Shown here: piece after piece, positions 62,098 to 64,000 of the stretch
How positions within the stretch are numbered: the first letter of the stretch is position 1
How the letters are laid out: each line of letters opens with the position of its first letter
Notes under the pieces: model-generated
Seen by the model: the letters and a program-made list of their open reading frames with translations, nothing else
Told to the model about the DNA's origin: nothing
The model's database searches: none
NCBI GenBank assembly: GCA_016714025.1
Contig: JADJOB010000002.1
Location: 1-64,000 of the forward strand
DNA: 64,000 nt
Reading direction: 5' to 3'
DNA from: Saprospiraceae bacterium
Lineage (GTDB): Bacteria; Bacteroidota; Bacteroidia; Chitinophagales; Saprospiraceae
Position numbers and translations under genes: made by a program

Positions 62098-62361
62098 ATG
62101 AGGAACTTTAATATGATAAAAAATAAAATACTATTTTTAAGTTGCTTGACATTTATGCTTCCTACGAAGGACAAAAAAACAAACACTCCTAAAGACCCAA
62201 ATATTTCTAAACCAATCCCAACAGTGATTAAAAACTTTAATGCAGTCACATTACGTGCGAATATTGACACTACCCTGGTCAGTCAATATATCCGAAGTAA
62301 TTTTCAGGACTCGAAAAAGAATTTATGGTTTGGAACATTAAGCGAAGGTGTAGTGAACTAA
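62098..62361 (+). pseudogene. 5' fragment of a two-component-propeller lipoprotein
   Basis: Reads RNFNMIKNKILFLSCLTF (the lipobox Cys seems lost), then KPIPTVIKNFNAVTL, DTTLVSQYIRSNFQDSKKNLWFGTLSEG. The middle part is nearly the same as in propeller 3 (37883: DTTLVSQYIRSIFQDSKGNLWFGTFEG). After the first blade the gene stops at 62361 and only a few codons of uncertain origin follow. Confidence 0.78.
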
Positions 62362-62419
62362 GATGCGAAAAGGGTTCATGGAATGATGCAATGAAATTTA
62401 AAAAAATCTATGACAACTG

Positions 62420-62505
62420 TGCTCACATATAAAGAAACCAAAATTGGAACTTTGTATTTAACTTTAAAACAAACAAAGCTCTCAAAGCTTGACTTTGAAT
62501 ATTAC
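62420..62505 (+). pseudogene. 3' remnant of hicA
   Basis: KETKIGTLYLTLKQTKLSKLDFE reproduces the C-terminus of the HicA toxin at 20631-20840 (KEIKIGTLHSIIRQSELSKRDFE in that gene). The following ACCTGGCATAGATCTGTA is a trace of a family A attC. Confidence 0.65.
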
Positions 62506-62603
62506 TCTCTAAAACCTGGCATAGATCTGTATTGCTAAAAAATTAGTAAACATTATTATATAGCTTCTAAATAGAACAAAATTAAAATAGAGATTAACAC
62601 GCA

Positions 62604-63065
62604 ATGAAAATAATCGAAATCACTTTTGACGACTTTACAATTACGACAGACAGATCAAAAATGGATCTTGTTGAAATCCACGATTTCCTATCAAAATACT
62701 CAGGCTGGAGTGATAATATTCCATTCGACAACGTAGTAACTTCTATTAACAATTCCCTTAACTTTGGTTTATTTCATAAAGACAAACAAATTGGGTTTGC
62801 AAGAATCATATCTGACTTTTCAACTATAGCATATTTAGGCGACATATATATATTGGACAATTATCGTGGACAAGGACTCTCTAAGAAACTAATGGACGCA
62901 GTAATGAGTCATCCAAACTTACAAGGATTAAGGCGGTGGATTTTATTAACATCGACAGCAGATTGGCTTTATGAAAAATATGGATTTACTAAATTACCCA
63001 AACCTGAATTATATATGGAGCTATTTAATCCAAACGTTTACAAATCTGACATACAAAAAACATGA
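62604..63065 (+). CDS. GNAT-family N-acetyltransferase
   Basis: A 153-residue GNAT: IHDFLSKYSGWSDNIPFD, LGDIYILDNYRGQGLSKKLMDAVM (acetyl-CoA loop RGQGLS) and LTSTADWLYEKYGFTKLPKPELYMEL. The last part is typical of the branch annotated as acetyltransferases of unknown substrate near phosphinothricin/ArsN-type enzymes. It stands between two decayed cassette junctions. Confidence 0.9.
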   Translation: MKIIEITFDDFTITTDRSKMDLVEIHDFLSKYSGWSDNIPFDNVVTSINNSLNFGLFHKDKQIGFARIISDFSTIAYLGDIYILDNYRGQGLSKKLMDAVMSHPNLQGLRRWILLTSTADWLYEKYGFTKLPKPELYMELFNPNVYKSDIQKT

Positions 63066-63216
63066 CGAGTAAATTAAAATAAAAACAACGAACCGGTATC
63101 AATAGATCTAGCTCAGTGTTGACCTTGACGTTGGAGCATAAGCAACGAAATAGACCATAAACAAAGATATACCCTGTAATCCTGAGAAGACCCACTTTAA
63201 ACCAATATCAAAAATT
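63066..63216. other. Eroded cassette junction
   Basis: Only CGAACCGGTATCAATAG (near 63095) recalls a cassette end; no inverted repeat. AT-rich toward the next start codon. Confidence 0.35.
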
Positions 63217-64000
63217 ATGATTAGACTTTTTATAATAATTTTTACTTTTTCACTTTTTGCTATAAACGGAACGGGACAGAAAGCATCTAACCTAAAAATT
63301 GAGAAAATATTTCTTGATGTAAATGACAATACAAAAAACTGTTACACTAAAATATATCCACCCAAACTTCCGTGGAAAGGAATTATTTTTCTAATTCCAG
63401 GTTTTGGTGAAACAGCGGAAAACGTTTTACAGCAGACTGACTTACCCTACAAATTAGCCTTAAACGGGATTTTGACTATTATTCCAACTTTTCAAGACGG
63501 AGTTTTGTCTTTCGGTGTAGATAGTTTAAGCCAACACGCATTTAATAGAATTTTAAATGATGTAACTGCAAAGCACAAACTTGTGAATCGAAAATTCTTT
63601 GTAGGCGGATTTTCAATAGGGGGTAGTTGCGCAATTAAATTTGCAGAAAACGCAGAAATTAAACCAACAGCAGTTTTTGCGATTGACCCACCACTCGACT
63701 TTGAAAGATTTTATAATTCCGCTAAAAGAGCTATCAGACTATCAAAAAACAGCCAAGCCAGCCAAGAGAATCTTTATATGATTAACAGACTGGAAAAGGA
63801 AACGGGCGGGAATCCAAATACACGACTCGATGAATATTATAAAATTTCAGCTTATTCATATTCTGACACATCTCAAACTGAAATAAAAAAACTATTAACT
63901 GTTCCCTTAAGAATCTATACTGAACCAGATATAAATTGGTGGTTAAAAGAACGTGGTGCTGACTTTACGAGCATGAATGCGACCGAATGTTCGGCTATGA
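63217..64000 (+). CDS. Secreted alpha/beta hydrolase, incomplete at the right edge
   Basis: Open from ATG 63217 to the window end with no stop. Signal peptide (LFIIIFTFSLFAINGTGQ), then GIIFLIPGFGETAENVLQQ (oxyanion region) and the nucleophile elbow FVGGFSIGGSCAIKFAEN (G-F-S-I-G). Possible Asp in VPLRIYTEPDINWW. About 261 residues are seen; the catalytic His would lie beyond. Related in type, not in sequence, to the hydrolase at 37021. Confidence 0.83.
   Translation, partial: MIRLFIIIFTFSLFAINGTGQKASNLKIEKIFLDVNDNTKNCYTKIYPPKLPWKGIIFLIPGFGETAENVLQQTDLPYKLALNGILTIIPTFQDGVLSFGVDSLSQHAFNRILNDVTAKHKLVNRKFFVGGFSIGGSCAIKFAENAEIKPTAVFAIDPPLDFERFYNSAKRAIRLSKNSQASQENLYMINRLEKETGGNPNTRLDEYYKISAYSYSDTSQTEIKKLLTVPLRIYTEPDINWWLKERGADFTSMNATECSAM

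Noticed and set aside
1..64000. tRNA, rRNA, or a known riboswitch
   Set aside because: No cloverleaf, rRNA segment or familiar riboswitch core was recognised when reading the intergenic parts; a covariance search was not possible here.
1..64000. Integron integrase within the window
   Set aside because: No ORF shows the tyrosine-recombinase R..HxxR..Y pattern; the integrase must lie outside or be lost.

Overview
The window is a long, low-GC array of gene cassettes and looks like the interior of a chromosomal integron from a member of the Bacteroidota. Bacteroidota is suggested by a C-terminal type IX secretion sorting domain on the kelch protein (23537-25144), TAnnTTTG-type promoters, several two-component-propeller lipoproteins ending their signal in SCNGQ-like lipoboxes, and DUF4386, HxlR and Bacteroidota-style Crp/Fnr proteins. 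Nearly all genes read rightward. They are separated by 95-180 bp attC-like sites: a 3' end R'' box (consensus RYYYAAC), an imperfect inverted repeat of 80-120 bp, and an R' box (GTTRRRY). The strongest evidence is that the first 7-12 bases of many cassettes are the exact reverse complement of that same cassette's last bases before its attC. Examples are GTTAGGCGTA/TACGCCTAAC, GTTATAGGGC/GCCCTATAAC, GTTACTGGCC/GGCCAGTAAC and GTTAGTGGCA/TGCCACTAAC. This is what recombination through a circular cassette intermediate leaves behind. No integrase gene is in the window. The cassette polarity and the better-preserved attC sites on the left place attI and the integrase to the left.

Layout. 1-14 kb: a decayed serine-hydrolase cassette; a three-gene cassette (AraC regulator, YceI, short-chain dehydrogenase); a phospholipase-D-like/helicase-associated-repeat gene; a methyltransferase; a cassette with no ORF; a four-gene HxlR/ferredoxin/PAP2/quinone-reductase cassette; a lipoprotein; an AraC-GyrI regulator; a second ORF-less cassette; a metalloprotease; and a membrane protein. 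14-30 kb: MntA-HepT, HicAB (one fused to a transposase N-terminus), HicBA, ParE-like and HigBA toxin-antitoxin cassettes, an intact serine hydrolase, a four-gene HxlR/VOC/SnoaL/TfoX cassette, GNAT, a second metalloprotease copy, kelch, RCC1 and propeller genes. 30-46 kb: DUF4386, propeller lipoproteins, a TPR sensor-like protein, GNATs, an alpha/beta hydrolase, SRPBCC, cupin, a Crp-NmrA-SnoaL cassette and a cation/proton antiporter, with attC sites increasingly worn. 46-64 kb: class D beta-lactamase, membrane metalloprotease, propeller, GNAT, RibD/DHFR-like, erythromycin-esterase-like, SDR/SRPBCC/epimerase remnant, aldo-keto reductase, TspO, relic cassettes and a truncated hydrolase at the right edge.

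The most interesting pattern is that the loop or right arm of many attC sites carries a conserved Bacteroidota-type promoter (TTTG/TTCG, 19-21 bp, TAnnTTTG) pointing at the next cassette. In the array each cassette would power its right-hand neighbour. In the excised circle the same promoter would face the cassette's own gene. A second pattern is a family of about 270 bp ORF-less cassettes (four copies including a relic), and a third is a shared 5' leader (ATTTTAAAAGACGAC-like) following R' in unrelated cassettes.

Caution: many genes are split by one-base shifts, several of them clearly at homopolymers, and the first 1.1 kb is a noisy copy of 14957-16043. Part of this is probably sequencing or assembly error rather than gene decay, so 'frameshifted' genes below may be intact in the organism.
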